A DNA stretch of 64,000 nucleotides. Origin: Oscillospiraceae bacterium. Lineage in GTDB: Bacteria > Bacillota > Clostridia > Oscillospirales > Oscillospiraceae. Position 1 is the first letter of the stretch. Each line of letters opens with the position of its first letter. The DNA lies in NCBI GenBank assembly GCA_021768185.1, contig JAETNP010000005.1:23366-87365 (forward strand). Direction: 5' to 3'. Positions 52,438 through 60,784 of this stretch are shown here, one piece after another. Both the position numbers and the translations under genes were made by a program. The notes beneath the pieces are model-generated. The model had not been told where the DNA came from. It made no database searches and saw only the letters and a program-made list of their open reading frames with translations.

Positions 52438-53430
52438 TCACCCCTCCTTTCCGATTTCCCGACGGAACGCAAGCTGCACCACCAGGAACAGCAGCACGAT
52501 CACGCTGATAGCACCGACATAATAGATTGGCGAAACAGCCATTCCGAAATAGGTGTTTTTCAAACTCATATAGATGTGATAGAACGGATGATAGCCAATC
52601 CAATTAAACTTGACCGATGTATTGGCAGACAGAAATACCGGGGTTGCGCCGAAAATGGCGATAACCAGATAAGCCAGTGTAAATTGTCGGAAGTCTTTCA
52701 GCAGCAGGGCGCAGAGCAAGCCCACCAGGGCCATCATCAGCGACAGGATGGCTGTCTGGAGCAAGACTGCGGGCAGCAGCGCCGCCCCATCGGCAAGCCC
52801 TATGTTCAGCAGGGTAAGCAGTACCGCAAAGACGAGATCGGAGAGCAGAAACACCGCCAGCTTGGACAAGAGAAACAGACTTTTCCGCAGCGGCAGAATG
52901 GCATGGACACGAATTACCCCCATGCCCTTCTCCTTGAACAGTACGGCGGCGATGCCCAAAAATCCCACAGCAACCAGCTCAAAAAACAGCAATTCGCAGG
53001 TAATCTCTTTCCTCGCCTTTTGTTCCGGCGTGTTCGTCCTGATTATTTCCGGGGGACTGCCGGCGGAGGGCCGCAGCAGGGACAGGGCGTAGTCCGCCCG
53101 GTGGCGGTCAACGTGTTCCGCGCCTTTGTAGAGTACCACTTGCACAACCCCGGTGCTGGCATCCAGTCCCACGCCGTTGGTATCGGCCAGCAGAGCGGCA
53201 TCCATGTCCTCCATAGAGGAAACAGTCTGCACCAGGGGCGATTTTTCCGTCTGTGTCCCGGTGGGATCGTACAGATACACATTGTAGGGCGGCATCTGCA
53301 TGAAACGGACATAGCCCAGATTCACATAGGCCGTATAAAGGACAAGGAAGCCTATCGCCATCAAAAAGAATTTCCCCGACGTCAGCATCCGGCAGTCCTT
53401 TTTGAACAGGGCGCAAAAGCCTTTTCCCAT
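52438..53430 (-). CDS. ABC-2 type permease
   Basis: 330 residues with the same layout as its neighbour: N-terminal membrane span (about 22-40), an external domain (about 45-150) and six hydrophobic segments. The ATG overlaps the final base of the ATPase gene (53430). Paired with the permease at 52434. Confidence 0.85.
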   Translation of the reverse strand: MGKGFCALFKKDCRMLTSGKFFLMAIGFLVLYTAYVNLGYVRFMQMPPYNVYLYDPTGTQTEKSPLVQTVSSMEDMDAALLADTNGVGLDASTGVVQVVLYKGAEHVDRHRADYALSLLRPSAGSPPEIIRTNTPEQKARKEITCELLFFELVAVGFLGIAAVLFKEKGMGVIRVHAILPLRKSLFLLSKLAVFLLSDLVFAVLLTLLNIGLADGAALLPAVLLQTAILSLMMALVGLLCALLLKDFRQFTLAYLVIAIFGATPVFLSANTSVKFNWIGYHPFYHIYMSLKNTYFGMAVSPIYYVGAISVIVLLFLVVQLAFRREIGKEG

Positions 53431-54278
53431 CAGGACAGCCCCCTCCCCGTATACTGGATAAACATATCCTCCAGGGTTGGCTCCTGGGAATGGATGCTGA
53501 TGATCTCGTTATGGGCAAAGGGGATGCCCGCCTCCAGCGACCGGGCCTCTATGGTTTTCGTTTCCCGCTGTCCCTGATACAGATAGTCGATCACGACCCG
53601 ATGGTTGCTGTTCTTCTCTTTCAGACGCTTAGGCGTGTCCAGAGCCATCAGGTTCCCGTTGGAGATGAATGCCACCCGGTCACACAGTAAGTCGGCATCC
53701 ATCATATTGTGGGTAGTGACAAAAACCGTCGATCCTTTTTTGCGCTCCTGCTCGATGATCTTTCGGAACAGCACCGCACCGGAGGGGTCAAGGCCGCTGG
53801 TGGGTTCGTCCAGGAACAGCAGCCGGGGATTGCTCACCAGCGCCCGCGCCATGCTCACCCGCTGGCGCATCCCCTTGGAGTAGGAGGACACCGGCTTTTT
53901 CAGAAAGTCCGGCTTAAATTCCAGCGTGTCCAGCAGTTCCCCTACATCTCGCCGCTGCTCCCTGGGATAGAACGAGGCAAAGTAGTTCAGATTGTCTACG
54001 GCGCTCAAATTAGCGTACAAGTAGGGGAACTCAAACAGGACGCCGATCTTCTGAAAAAATTCCGGGCCGTGGGCGTTGGAGATGTCCTGCCCGAACAGGG
54101 AAACTTCGCCGCCGTGACCTTTCAAAATCCCGGTCAGAATTTTTTGGGTCGTAGACTTCCCGGAGCCGTTCGGCCCCAGGAAGCCGAAAATTTCTCCGTC
54201 CTCCACAGTGAAGTTCAGACCGTGGAGGGTCTGCTTGTCTTTACTGTAAGAGAATGTCAGGTTCTTGACCTCGATCAT
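53430..54278 (-). CDS. ABC transporter ATP-binding protein
   Basis: 282 residues. Walker A GPNGSGKSTT, signature YSKGMRQRVSMARAL, Walker B LLFLDEPTSGLD and the H-loop TTHN are canonical. CcmA/NatA-type exporter ATPase with a C-terminal extension. The ATG overlaps the upstream 50-codon gene by 4 bp. Confidence 0.94.
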   Translation of the reverse strand: MIEVKNLTFSYSKDKQTLHGLNFTVEDGEIFGFLGPNGSGKSTTQKILTGILKGHGGEVSLFGQDISNAHGPEFFQKIGVLFEFPYLYANLSAVDNLNYFASFYPREQRRDVGELLDTLEFKPDFLKKPVSSYSKGMRQRVSMARALVSNPRLLFLDEPTSGLDPSGAVLFRKIIEQERKKGSTVFVTTHNMMDADLLCDRVAFISNGNLMALDTPKRLKEKNSNHRVVIDYLYQGQRETKTIEARSLEAGIPFAHNEIISIHSQEPTLEDMFIQYTGRGLS

Positions 54279-54427
54279 TCTTCATCACCCCACTTTCCGC
54301 GCTGGCTCTTTTTCTGCTCCTGCTGCCGCTTGCTCCACCATTTCATAAATTTGACCTTGAAAGGGATGGAGATCATCAGCACCGCCACGATCACCAGCCA
54401 CCAGTACCACGCTAAACCTAAAAACAT
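54275..54427 (-). CDS. 50-residue single-span membrane peptide
   Basis: MFLGLAWYWWLVIVAVLMIS begins the peptide; a basic tail (KWWSKRQQEQKKSQRGK) follows. Shine-Dalgarno AAGGAGGG is strong, and the stop overlaps the ATPase start (ATGA), showing translational coupling. It is too small to be a classical subunit; it may regulate or stabilise the transporter or kinase. Not recognised. Confidence 0.8.
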   Translation of the reverse strand: MFLGLAWYWWLVIVAVLMISIPFKVKFMKWWSKRQQEQKKSQRGKWGDEE

Positions 54428-54512
54428 AAGAAAACCCTCCTTATTTGTGATAAGGAGAGTTTAGGCAGGCGGTGTGAAATTGGGGTGAGGCCGCTGTGAA
54501 ATCCATGTGAAA

Positions 54513-55583
54513 TTATTCTGCGACGGGAATGGAGAAATAGAACCGCACCCCGTCCGCTTGATTTTCTGCACCATAAGGAAGATTTTGCATAGATAGGATT
54601 TGCGCTACAATGGACAACCCCAGCCCGGAACCGCTGTACTCAGCGCGGCTGTCCCGGTAGAATTTTGTCCAGATTTTTGACAGCTCATTTTCTGGAATGG
54701 GTCTGCCCTGATTGAATATGGAGAAATGCAGCGTCCCACCATCTACCGTTACTTCCATCCGCAGGACGCCGCTGGGGGACACGTTTTTCTTGGCGTTGAC
54801 AATCAGGTTGTCCAAAACCTGTTCCATGCGCCTCCTGTCTGTCCGCACAAAAACCTTTTGTTCCGGCAGCTCGTATTGCAGTTCAAAATTGGTGTCCGGG
54901 GCGTCGATCAAGAGCCGCCCGGCCACCGTTTCCACCAACTCCACGAAGTCAAACCGAGTGACATTCAATCTTGCGGCCCCGCTTTCCAGCGCCGACAAGT
55001 CCAGCAGCGTTACGATCAGGTCATTCATGCGCTCCACTTCGGAGACAATCACCTGGGCGTATTTCTGTTTTTTGGCCTCGTCCGCTTCGTCCTGCAAGCC
55101 CTCGGCATAGGCCCGGATGATGCCCAGCGGTGTTTTCATTTCATGGGATAGGCTGTCTACCAGTTCCTTGCGCTCGGCCAGCAAAAGCCGTTCCTTTTCC
55201 ACGTCCTTTTCAAGCTGTGCGTTGGCGTCCTCCAACCGGGCAAACGCCTGTTGCAGATTTTCGGCCATCGTGTTCAGACTAGTGGACAGCTCCCCAAATT
55301 CATCGGTTGAAACAAGGTCACAGGGGGCCGAAAAGTCCAGTCCCGCCATGCGTTTTGCAGAAGCGTTGAGCTTGTCAATCGGTTTTGTAATAGAGCGGCC
55401 CATAAAAAAATCAATACCCAAAACCAGCAGCAGAACAAAACCCAGCCAAATTAGGAAAGCGGCGTCCTCATTGACAGGCAGGCCGGTGGAGATGATGTAG
55501 GAGAAGATCAACGCAACTCCCGCCAGCTTGGAGAGCATTAGGACCTTTTTCCGCACGGTGCGGAGGGAAAATAATTCTTTCAT
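54513..55583 (-). CDS. Sensor histidine kinase
   Basis: 356 residues. Two N-terminal membrane spans (about 18-34 and 42-64) with a very short external loop (STGLPVNED), a HAMP-like segment (about 66-115), the H-box with SLSHEMKTPLGIIRAYAEGL, and N, G1 and G2 boxes (NLIVNAKKN; GSGLGLSIV). The short loop is typical of kinases that sense through membrane partners, here probably the adjacent transporter. It overlaps the response regulator by 4 bp. Confidence 0.93.
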   Translation of the reverse strand: MKELFSLRTVRKKVLMLSKLAGVALIFSYIISTGLPVNEDAAFLIWLGFVLLLVLGIDFFMGRSITKPIDKLNASAKRMAGLDFSAPCDLVSTDEFGELSTSLNTMAENLQQAFARLEDANAQLEKDVEKERLLLAERKELVDSLSHEMKTPLGIIRAYAEGLQDEADEAKKQKYAQVIVSEVERMNDLIVTLLDLSALESGAARLNVTRFDFVELVETVAGRLLIDAPDTNFELQYELPEQKVFVRTDRRRMEQVLDNLIVNAKKNVSPSGVLRMEVTVDGGTLHFSIFNQGRPIPENELSKIWTKFYRDSRAEYSGSGLGLSIVAQILSMQNLPYGAENQADGVRFYFSIPVAE

Positions 55584-56248
55584 CCCGTCACCTCAAATTT
55601 ATAGCCAGAGCGTATCAGCGTAACAATATGCCTGCCCTCATCCCCCAGCTTTTGCCGCAGGGTTTTGACGTGGGTGTCCACGGTTCGGGTCGTTCCCTCG
55701 AAATCATAGCCCCAAACACGGTTTAGAAGCTGCTCCCGATTGAATATCTGCCCAGGGTTTGCCATCAAAAAGGCGAGTAGTTCATACTCCTTATGGGTCA
55801 AGGTGATCTCCTGACCGTCAAGGTAAACTTTGTGTGCGTTGGGGTGGAGCATGATTTTCCCGGCGGTAATCGCTCCGGCAGAAGCGGGGGAAGATCGACG
55901 CAGGAGGGCGTTTACCTTTGCCAGCAGCACTTTGGGGCTAAACGGCTTTGTCATGTAGTCGTCCGCGCCGTAGTCGTAGCCTTTCAGCTTATCGTCCTCC
56001 GCGCTCTTGGCGGTCAGCATGATAATGGGCATATTGCTCATTTCCCGCGCCATCTTACAGACGGAGAAACCGTCCAGGTGGGGCATCATCACATCCAGGA
56101 TCATTAAATCCATAGGATGATTTTTCAGCGTGACAAGGGCATCTATGCCATCGTCAGCGGTAAAACAGGTGTGTCCGCCTTTTCGCATATAGTCCGCAAT
56201 GATGTCCTGCATGGCTTTTTCATCTTCAACAACCAATATGTTTGCCAT
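55580..56248 (-). CDS. OmpR-family response regulator
   Basis: 222 residues from ATG 56248 (GGGGGGG upstream); a longer frame lacks a Shine-Dalgarno. Receiver domain with phospho-acceptor in LMILDVMMPHLDG and a winged-helix output domain (ITLTHKEYELLAFLMANPGQ, VWGYDFEGTTRTVDTHVKTL). First gene of the operon, presumably autoregulated with the transporter genes. Confidence 0.95.
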   Translation of the reverse strand: MANILVVEDEKAMQDIIADYMRKGGHTCFTADDGIDALVTLKNHPMDLMILDVMMPHLDGFSVCKMAREMSNMPIIMLTAKSAEDDKLKGYDYGADDYMTKPFSPKVLLAKVNALLRRSSPASAGAITAGKIMLHPNAHKVYLDGQEITLTHKEYELLAFLMANPGQIFNREQLLNRVWGYDFEGTTRTVDTHVKTLRQKLGDEGRHIVTLIRSGYKFEVTG

Positions 56249-56270
56249 AAATATCCCCCCCTTTGAGTAT

Positions 56271-56299
56271 ATTGTACCGTGATTTCTTTCTGTTGTCAG
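56271..56299 (-). promoter_or_regulatory. Promoter of the two-component/ABC operon
   Basis: On the minus strand CTGACA (56299-56294), a 17-bp spacer and TACAAT (56276-56271), 23 bp before the regulator's ATG. Confidence 0.7.
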
Positions 56300-56302
56300 C
56301 AT

Positions 56303-56747
56303 TGATTTTGAATTTCTAACCTGAAATCCAAAATTTCTGCTTTCTTATAGCATTTTAAGAGAAACGCTAGCATAGCAAGCATAGGAAAGCAGTCAGGGAT
56401 AGCTTTCACACCGCAAATCGTAAAGTACATTTTCGCTGACATCTTCTTTTGCGTATGGATTAGCAACAGGTATCGAAACCGTCAAGATCGCCCGCGGCCA
56501 CGCCCGGGACGATCACGAAGAGTACCAGGCCCCCAACCTGGGTATGTGAATAAAACCAGCCTTGCCGGAGGAAACGATTGGTAAACGAGTCTGATTACTT
56601 CAAATGAATATTTCATGAAGAGGCCGCAGGTTATCCTGCGGCCTCTTTCTCGTCGAACTGCGGCAGCGACAAAGCGCTTGATTCCAGCAGTTCAGTAGTG
56701 TCAAGGATTTATTGCAAATTAGCTTGCAGACTCTGGCCTGAATAAAA
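56303..56747. other. Gene-poor spacer with a coding scrap and a hairpin
   Basis: 445 bp without an intact gene. A plus-strand frame around 56467-56551 reads like a C-terminal coding fragment (GIETVKIARGHARDDHEEYQ) ending at TGA, but I do not recognise it. A strong hairpin lies at 56618. The sequence AGTAGTGTCAAGGATTT near 56694 could be the terminus of the IS256-type element whose transposase tail follows. The remainder shows nothing I can name. Confidence 0.4.
56618..56647 (+). terminator. Strong hairpin terminator
   Basis: A 13-bp stem (56618-56630 with 56635-56647, loop TTAT) followed by TCTCG. It lies at the end of the coding scrap, whose frame stops at about 56549. Orientation uncertain; the plus strand has slightly more T. 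Confidence 0.6.
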
Positions 56748-57017
56748 TCAGCCAGCTATGGAGGCGTCCTCCAGAGTGGGATCCAGATGCTTTATGTTCA
56801 TGTACTTCCTGCAGCCCCACTGGGTACCGGCCACATGGCGGAGCCTGGCACAGGCCAGCATGAGGGCGGAATTACCGTCCGGAAAACAGCCCACCATGTG
56901 CGTTCGGCGACGGATTTCCCGGTCAAGCCGTTCTATGACATTGTTGGTACGGATGCGAATCCAGTGTTCACTCTTATCAAAGGCCGTTCTTCTTGATTTT
57001 GCAGGGTGTGCCAACAC
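56748..57017 (-). pseudogene. IS256-family transposase, C-terminal fragment
   Basis: The frame contains EHWIRIRTNNVIERLDREIR, then RRTHMVGCFPDGNSALMLAC, the conserved C-terminal motif of IS256 (mutator-type) transposases, and stops at 56748. The catalytic DDE portion is missing. The upstream part (MLAHPAKSRRT) does not look like IS256 and marks a junction with the relaxase fragment. Confidence 0.85.
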
Positions 57018-57265
57018 CTTGCCGCACCTTCGCCGGGATATCCATTCATCAAGAGCAACGAAAAATTTGTGCCTTTTTTGACCAGCGCGGAACGTTTGAT
57101 GTTACCCACAGCCCGCTTGGTGTCCAGCATCTGGCGGCACTCCAGGCCTGGGCTGCAGTTCAGATGGGCGGTAAGGACGCGCTCCTCGGTCTTGTCCCCG
57201 TTGAGGATGTAGTTGATGCCGGTGTTCAGGCGGCCCTTCCGGGCCAAAATTTTTGTGACAGCCAC
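57018..57265 (-). pseudogene. Relaxase N-terminal fragment
   Basis: From GTG 57265 (GAGGGGAG upstream) the frame reads MAVTKILARKGRLNTGINYI, then LNGDKTEERVLTAHLNC, the N-terminus of Tn1549-type relaxases (mobilisation endonucleases). After about 55 residues similarity is lost and the frame runs into the transposase fragment. The catalytic tyrosine and histidine motifs further in are absent. A truncated gene at the outer edge of the decayed element. Confidence 0.8.
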
Positions 57266-57295
57266 ACATACTCCCCTCTTGAAATGTAAATGCTG

Positions 57296-57324
57296 TTGAC
57301 GATGTCAAATCCTTTTGCTACAAT
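57296..57324 (+). promoter_or_regulatory. Sigma-A promoter of the amidohydrolase gene
   Basis: TTGACG (57296-57301), 17-bp spacer, TACAAT (57319-57324): close to consensus. It lies 57 bp before the ATG and 30 bp from the relaxase fragment. Confidence 0.85.
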
Positions 57325-57380
57325 TTAACCATCTTATACTTCATCACATTTCCCATTGCGGGGAACGAGGAGGCACGACT

Positions 57381-58553
57381 ATGGACTTTTATAAACGGGC
57401 GCTGGAACTGCGTGAGGAGACGGTGACCCACCGCCGCTGGCTGCACAGCCATGCGGAGGTCGGCCTGGATATGCCAAATGCGCAAGCCTATGTCATGGAG
57501 CAGTTGAGAAACTATGGCCTGGAGCCGCAGCCCTGCGGGCATGGCGTGACTGCCGAGTTGGGCCGGGAGGGGGGCAGGACGCTCCTGCTCCGGGCGGATA
57601 TGGACGCGCTGCCCATGCCGGAGGAGAGCGGCGAGAGCTTTGCCTGCCCGACCGGCACAGAGGCCCATACCTGCGGCCATGATTTCCATGCCGCCATGCT
57701 GCTGACGGCGGCAAAGATCCTGAAAGAAAACGAGGCCGCGCTGTCCGGCCGGGTCCGGTTCATGTTCCAGACTGCCGAGGAGACCTTTGAGGGTGCGAAG
57801 GATATGATCGCAAACGGGATCTTAGAGGGCGTGGACGGGGCCTTGGCCTACCATGTCGGCTCCGGCAGGATGCCGGTTGGCCTGTTCATGTACAACAGCG
57901 GCGGCACGATGATGTACTCCGTGGACGGCTTTCGGATCACGATCCATGGCCGGGGCGCTCACGGCGCCTATCCCCACAATTCCATCGATCCCATCAACAT
58001 TGGCGTTCACATTTACCTCGCTTTGGAAGCACTGATTGCCCGCGAGGCGGACCCCGGCAAAGCCTGTGTGCTGACTGTCGGAAATTTCTCCGCAGGTTCG
58101 GCTGCTAACATCATCCCCGATACCGCTGTTCTCCAGGGGACTCTGCGCACCAATGACAGCGCCAGCCGGGAAAAGCTGGTTCGCCGGCTGAAGGAAGTCG
58201 TTCAAGGAACCGCGGAGGTATACGGAGGCTCGGCAGATATCGAGACAATCTCCCAGGTACCGCCGTTGGTCTGTGATGCCGCCATGACGGATGAGATGGT
58301 ACGTTATATGAAGGAACTGCCGATCCCTGGCCTGACCCCCGCCCCCAACACCTCGGCCAGCGCCTCCGAGGACTTTGCTGCGATTGCGGAAAAGGTCCCC
58401 AGCGTATATATGTACCTTTCAGCGGGGTATCTGGATGAACGGGGCGATGCGCCCGCTCACAACCCGAAAGTTCAGTTTAACGAGGATGTTTGCCCCATCG
58501 GCGCCGCCTGTCTGGCGCACTGCGCCGTTCGGTGGTTAACGGAACATCCGTAA
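57381..58553 (+). CDS. M20-family amidohydrolase
   Basis: 390 residues from ATG 57381 (GAGGAGG upstream). Metal-site residues are in RADMDALPM, HTCGHDFHAAML and TAEETFEGAK; the dimerisation-domain HGRGAHGAYPH and the final SASEDFAAI are also present. The family hydrolyses N-acyl or aminoacyl amides (hippurate, N-acetyl amino acids, and others). Substrate not predictable. Cytoplasmic. It is the first intact gene past the decayed element and has its own promoter. Confidence 0.94.
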   Translation: MDFYKRALELREETVTHRRWLHSHAEVGLDMPNAQAYVMEQLRNYGLEPQPCGHGVTAELGREGGRTLLLRADMDALPMPEESGESFACPTGTEAHTCGHDFHAAMLLTAAKILKENEAALSGRVRFMFQTAEETFEGAKDMIANGILEGVDGALAYHVGSGRMPVGLFMYNSGGTMMYSVDGFRITIHGRGAHGAYPHNSIDPINIGVHIYLALEALIAREADPGKACVLTVGNFSAGSAANIIPDTAVLQGTLRTNDSASREKLVRRLKEVVQGTAEVYGGSADIETISQVPPLVCDAAMTDEMVRYMKELPIPGLTPAPNTSASASEDFAAIAEKVPSVYMYLSAGYLDERGDAPAHNPKVQFNEDVCPIGAACLAHCAVRWLTEHP

Positions 58554-58723
58554 ACCACCCTGCTTTTTGCGATCGGGTACATCAACTCATATACCTGATC
58601 CAGCAGATACAGCACCCGCTTGGTCAACCCGCACTGTCTGGCCTTTTCCGTCAGCAGTTGGTACTGCGCCGGCGTCAACTCAATATGCAGATGATGGTTA
58701 CCTTTTGTATCTGCTTTGCTCAT
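58554..58723 (-). pseudogene. Possible mobilisation-protein fragment
   Basis: From ATG 58723 (AAAGAGG upstream) MSKADTKGNHHLHIELTPAQ, then YQLLTEKARQCGLTKRVLYL resembles the ribbon-helix-helix start of MobC-like relaxosome proteins. Beyond about residue 55 the frame enters the 3' end of the amidohydrolase, so the gene is cut off. Identification is tentative. Confidence 0.45.
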
Positions 58724-58740
58724 ACTGCCTCTTTCCTGAC

Positions 58741-58781
58741 AAAAAGCAAGGCATCCGGGCTCAGGACCGGATGCCTTGCTT
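58741..58781 (-). terminator. Terminator hairpin
   Basis: A perfect 15-bp stem (58744-58758 with 58767-58781) with TTTTT on the minus side (complement of 58741-58745). It ends transcription of the fragment at 58784-58927. Confidence 0.8.
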
Positions 58782-58783
58782 CG

Positions 58784-58927
58784 TTATTTGTCAAATCCCT
58801 CTTTTGGTTTCGCCGCCGCGAGGACTTTTTTGTAGGGAGCGGCCATACCTTCGTTCATCTTATTCCCCATCTTCGCGCTGATCTTCGGATTACGCACCAT
58901 CGCACCCAAGACGCACATCACCAGCAT
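58784..58927 (-). pseudogene. Unrecognised C-terminal gene fragment
   Basis: A minus-strand frame gives MLVMCVLGAMVRNPKISAKM, then GNKMNEGMAAPYKKVLAAAKP and stops at TAA 58784, directly before a terminator. It continues upstream in frame (CTPWGK) for a few residues, so it is probably the tail of a longer gene lost by deletion. Family not recognised. Confidence 0.4.
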
Positions 58928-58996
58928 TTTACCCCACGGTGTGCAACGTGGTGCTGTATACACCTCTGGGAAGCCGGACGCAGATCTTCATTCCAG

Positions 58997-59497
58997 TTAC
59001 CATCTTTCATAGTGGACACGGGCGGGGTCGTAGCGGTTCGCGGGAACCACCGGCTTGTCCGGGTAGCCGCAGGCCACCAGCCCGAAGGGCTGGATCGTCT
59101 CCGGCGCGCCCAGCACCTGCCGTACCGCCTCCATCCGCTCCGGTACAGGGGCGATCCCCAGCCATACCGCGCCCAGTCCGAGATGGACGGCCTCCAGGAG
59201 AATGTTCTCCGTGGCGGCGCTGGCGTCGATCTGGGCGTAATCGGGAGCACGCAGCCCCTCCGTCCTCATGCACACGGCGATCCCCAGGGGAGCCTGCCGG
59301 AGGCACCCAGCGTAGGGGCTGCACTCCGATAACCTTCGCAGAGTCTCTGGTTCCGTCACCACCACGAACTCCCAAGGCTGCTGGTTGCAGGCGGACGGCG
59401 CGGCCATGGCGGCCTTCATCAGAGCTTCGATTTTTTCAGTTTCTACCTTCCGCCCATCAAAGGAGCGGACACTGGCACGGCTAAATATTGCTTGCAT
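58997..59497 (-). CDS. Nitroreductase-family flavoprotein
   Basis: 166 residues. IFSRASVRSFDGRKVETEKI, APSACNQQPWEFVVV and HLGLGAVWLGIAP are typical FMN-binding nitroreductase motifs; length is at the short end of the family. Cytoplasmic NAD(P)H-dependent reductase of unknown substrate. Starts at ATG 59497 with AGGAGG upstream; expressed from the promoter at 59619. Confidence 0.93.
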   Translation of the reverse strand: MQAIFSRASVRSFDGRKVETEKIEALMKAAMAAPSACNQQPWEFVVVTEPETLRRLSECSPYAGCLRQAPLGIAVCMRTEGLRAPDYAQIDASAATENILLEAVHLGLGAVWLGIAPVPERMEAVRQVLGAPETIQPFGLVACGYPDKPVVPANRYDPARVHYERW

Positions 59498-59513
59498 ATC
59501 GGCTTACCTCCTG

Positions 59514-59603
59514 TCAATCAATGGGGTTGGGGACGGTATCCCGCAATTCCGCCTGCTCGGCCTCGGTGAGCGTCCCGCCCAATACGACAACTTGCATCTG
59601 CAT
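59514..59603 (-). CDS. Possible 29-residue upstream peptide
   Basis: MQMQVVVLGGTLTEAEQAEL, then RDTVPNPID, with GAGGAGA upstream of ATG 59603. It lies between the nitroreductase promoter and its ATG, with only 16 nt between its stop and the nitroreductase start. It could be a leader peptide or a chance frame. Confidence 0.35.
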   Translation of the reverse strand: MQMQVVVLGGTLTEAEQAELRDTVPNPID

Positions 59604-59618
59604 CTCCTCTGGGGAAAC

Positions 59619-59647
59619 AGTATAGCAGATGCCCCACATAAAAGCAA
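59619..59647 (-). promoter_or_regulatory. Sigma-A promoter of the nitroreductase gene
   Basis: On the minus strand TTGCTT (59647-59642), a 17-bp spacer and TATACT (59624-59619). Identical boxes and spacing to the flgB promoter. Confidence 0.8.
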
Positions 59648-59974
59648 GGAAGGCAGATGCAGAAAATTCCAACCGCCCGCAGGCGGCATACGGGAACAGG
59701 GGATTCCCCTGCAAACGCAAGGGAGTATTTCCCATTGATTGGGCTCGATTTTCTCTGAAATATCAACGGCAAAATCAAGCTGCTCCTTCAAATCAGAAAC
59801 GAAAGCATCCCGATATCCATCGTCCGCACAGGGTTTCTGAATAGACGGATACCGCTCATACGCTCGCCTGGCAGTAGATATTCCATCTTTTGTGTTATAA
59901 ATATTGGCAGCATGAACCACAACAGACAAGGTTCGGAATTTCTGCCAAGGAGTATCTTCTTGAAGCCTGCCCTC
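59648..59974 (-). other. Spacer with a possible decayed frame
   Basis: About 330 bp between the nitroreductase promoter and the uridine kinase terminator. A minus-strand frame reads TARRAYERYPSIQKPC and DAFVSDLKEQLDFAVDISEK, plausible as protein but without a start, Shine-Dalgarno or recognised relatives. A small GC-rich inverted repeat near 59676-59720 is the only other feature. Confidence 0.3.
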
Positions 59975-60009
59975 AAAAAGAAACCCCGCCCGATTGTGAA
60001 AACGGGCGG
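59975..60009 (-). terminator. Terminator after uridine kinase
   Basis: Stem CCCCGCCCG/CGGGCGGGG (59982-59990 with 60001-60009) with TTTCTTTTTG following on the minus strand, 58 bp past the udk stop. Confidence 0.85.
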
Positions 60010-60067
60010 GGCACGCTGGTTTTACCTCTGCGCGGGGGCTTAATGACATTGGCTGAAAAGCCGCTCC

Positions 60068-60691
60068 TTATGCTTGATCCTGGTCAATATGGTTCTGGAT
60101 CCGCTGCATGATCATATCCAATGCCACCAGGTTGTGGCCTCCTTGCAGGACAATGATGTCGGCGTATTTCCGGGAGGGTTCCACATACTGCTCGTGCATG
60201 GGCTTCACCGTGGTCAGGTACTGGTTCACCACAGACCGCAGAGTCCGGCCCCGTTCCTCAACATCCCGGAGAGCCCGGCGGAGAATGCGCTCATCCGCAT
60301 CGGTCTCCACAAAGATCTTAATGTCGAACAGTTCCCGGAGGACCGGGTCCTGGAAGATCAGGACGCCCTCCACGATCAAGACCCTGGTGGGGAATATCTC
60401 CATGGTCTGATCCGTGCGGTTGTAGTCCACGTAAGAATAGACGGGGCATTGAATGGACCGGCCTTCCTTCAGTTCCCGGAGGTGCTGGATGAGCAGGTCT
60501 GTGTCGAAAGCGTTGGGGTGGTCATAGTTCTGAAGGACCCGCTCCTCGTATGTCGTGCCTTCCTGCCGTTTGTAGTAGCTGTCGTGGCCGATGACGGTGA
60601 CGCTGCTGCCAAAGTGTTCCTTCAAATGCCGGGTCAGGGTTGTCTTGCCGGAACCGGTGCCCCCGGCGATGCCGATGATGATCGTACTCAT
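60068..60691 (-). CDS. udk: Uridine kinase
   Basis: 207 residues from ATG 60691 (GGGAGG upstream); an in-frame codon at 60715 is weaker. P-loop GIAGGTGSGKTT, HDSYYK and NYDHPNAFDTDLL are diagnostic of uridine/cytidine kinase in the pyrimidine salvage pathway. Own promoter at 60734-60761. Standard length. Confidence 0.96.
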   Translation of the reverse strand: MSTIIIGIAGGTGSGKTTLTRHLKEHFGSSVTVIGHDSYYKRQEGTTYEERVLQNYDHPNAFDTDLLIQHLRELKEGRSIQCPVYSYVDYNRTDQTMEIFPTRVLIVEGVLIFQDPVLRELFDIKIFVETDADERILRRALRDVEERGRTLRSVVNQYLTTVKPMHEQYVEPSRKYADIIVLQGGHNLVALDMIMQRIQNHIDQDQA

Positions 60692-60733
60692 GCTTTCTGC
60701 CTCCCGCCGATTCAATTTTGCTTGCTAACATTT

Positions 60734-60761
60734 ATTATACCGCTTCGGCGCAAAAAGGCAA
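60734..60761 (-). promoter_or_regulatory. Promoter of udk
   Basis: On the minus strand TTGCCT (60761-60756), a 16-bp spacer and a perfect TATAAT (60739-60734). It lies just downstream of the YolD-like gene, so udk need not depend on that operon. Confidence 0.7.
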
Positions 60762-60784
60762 GAAAAATAGAGAACGGGGGAAGG

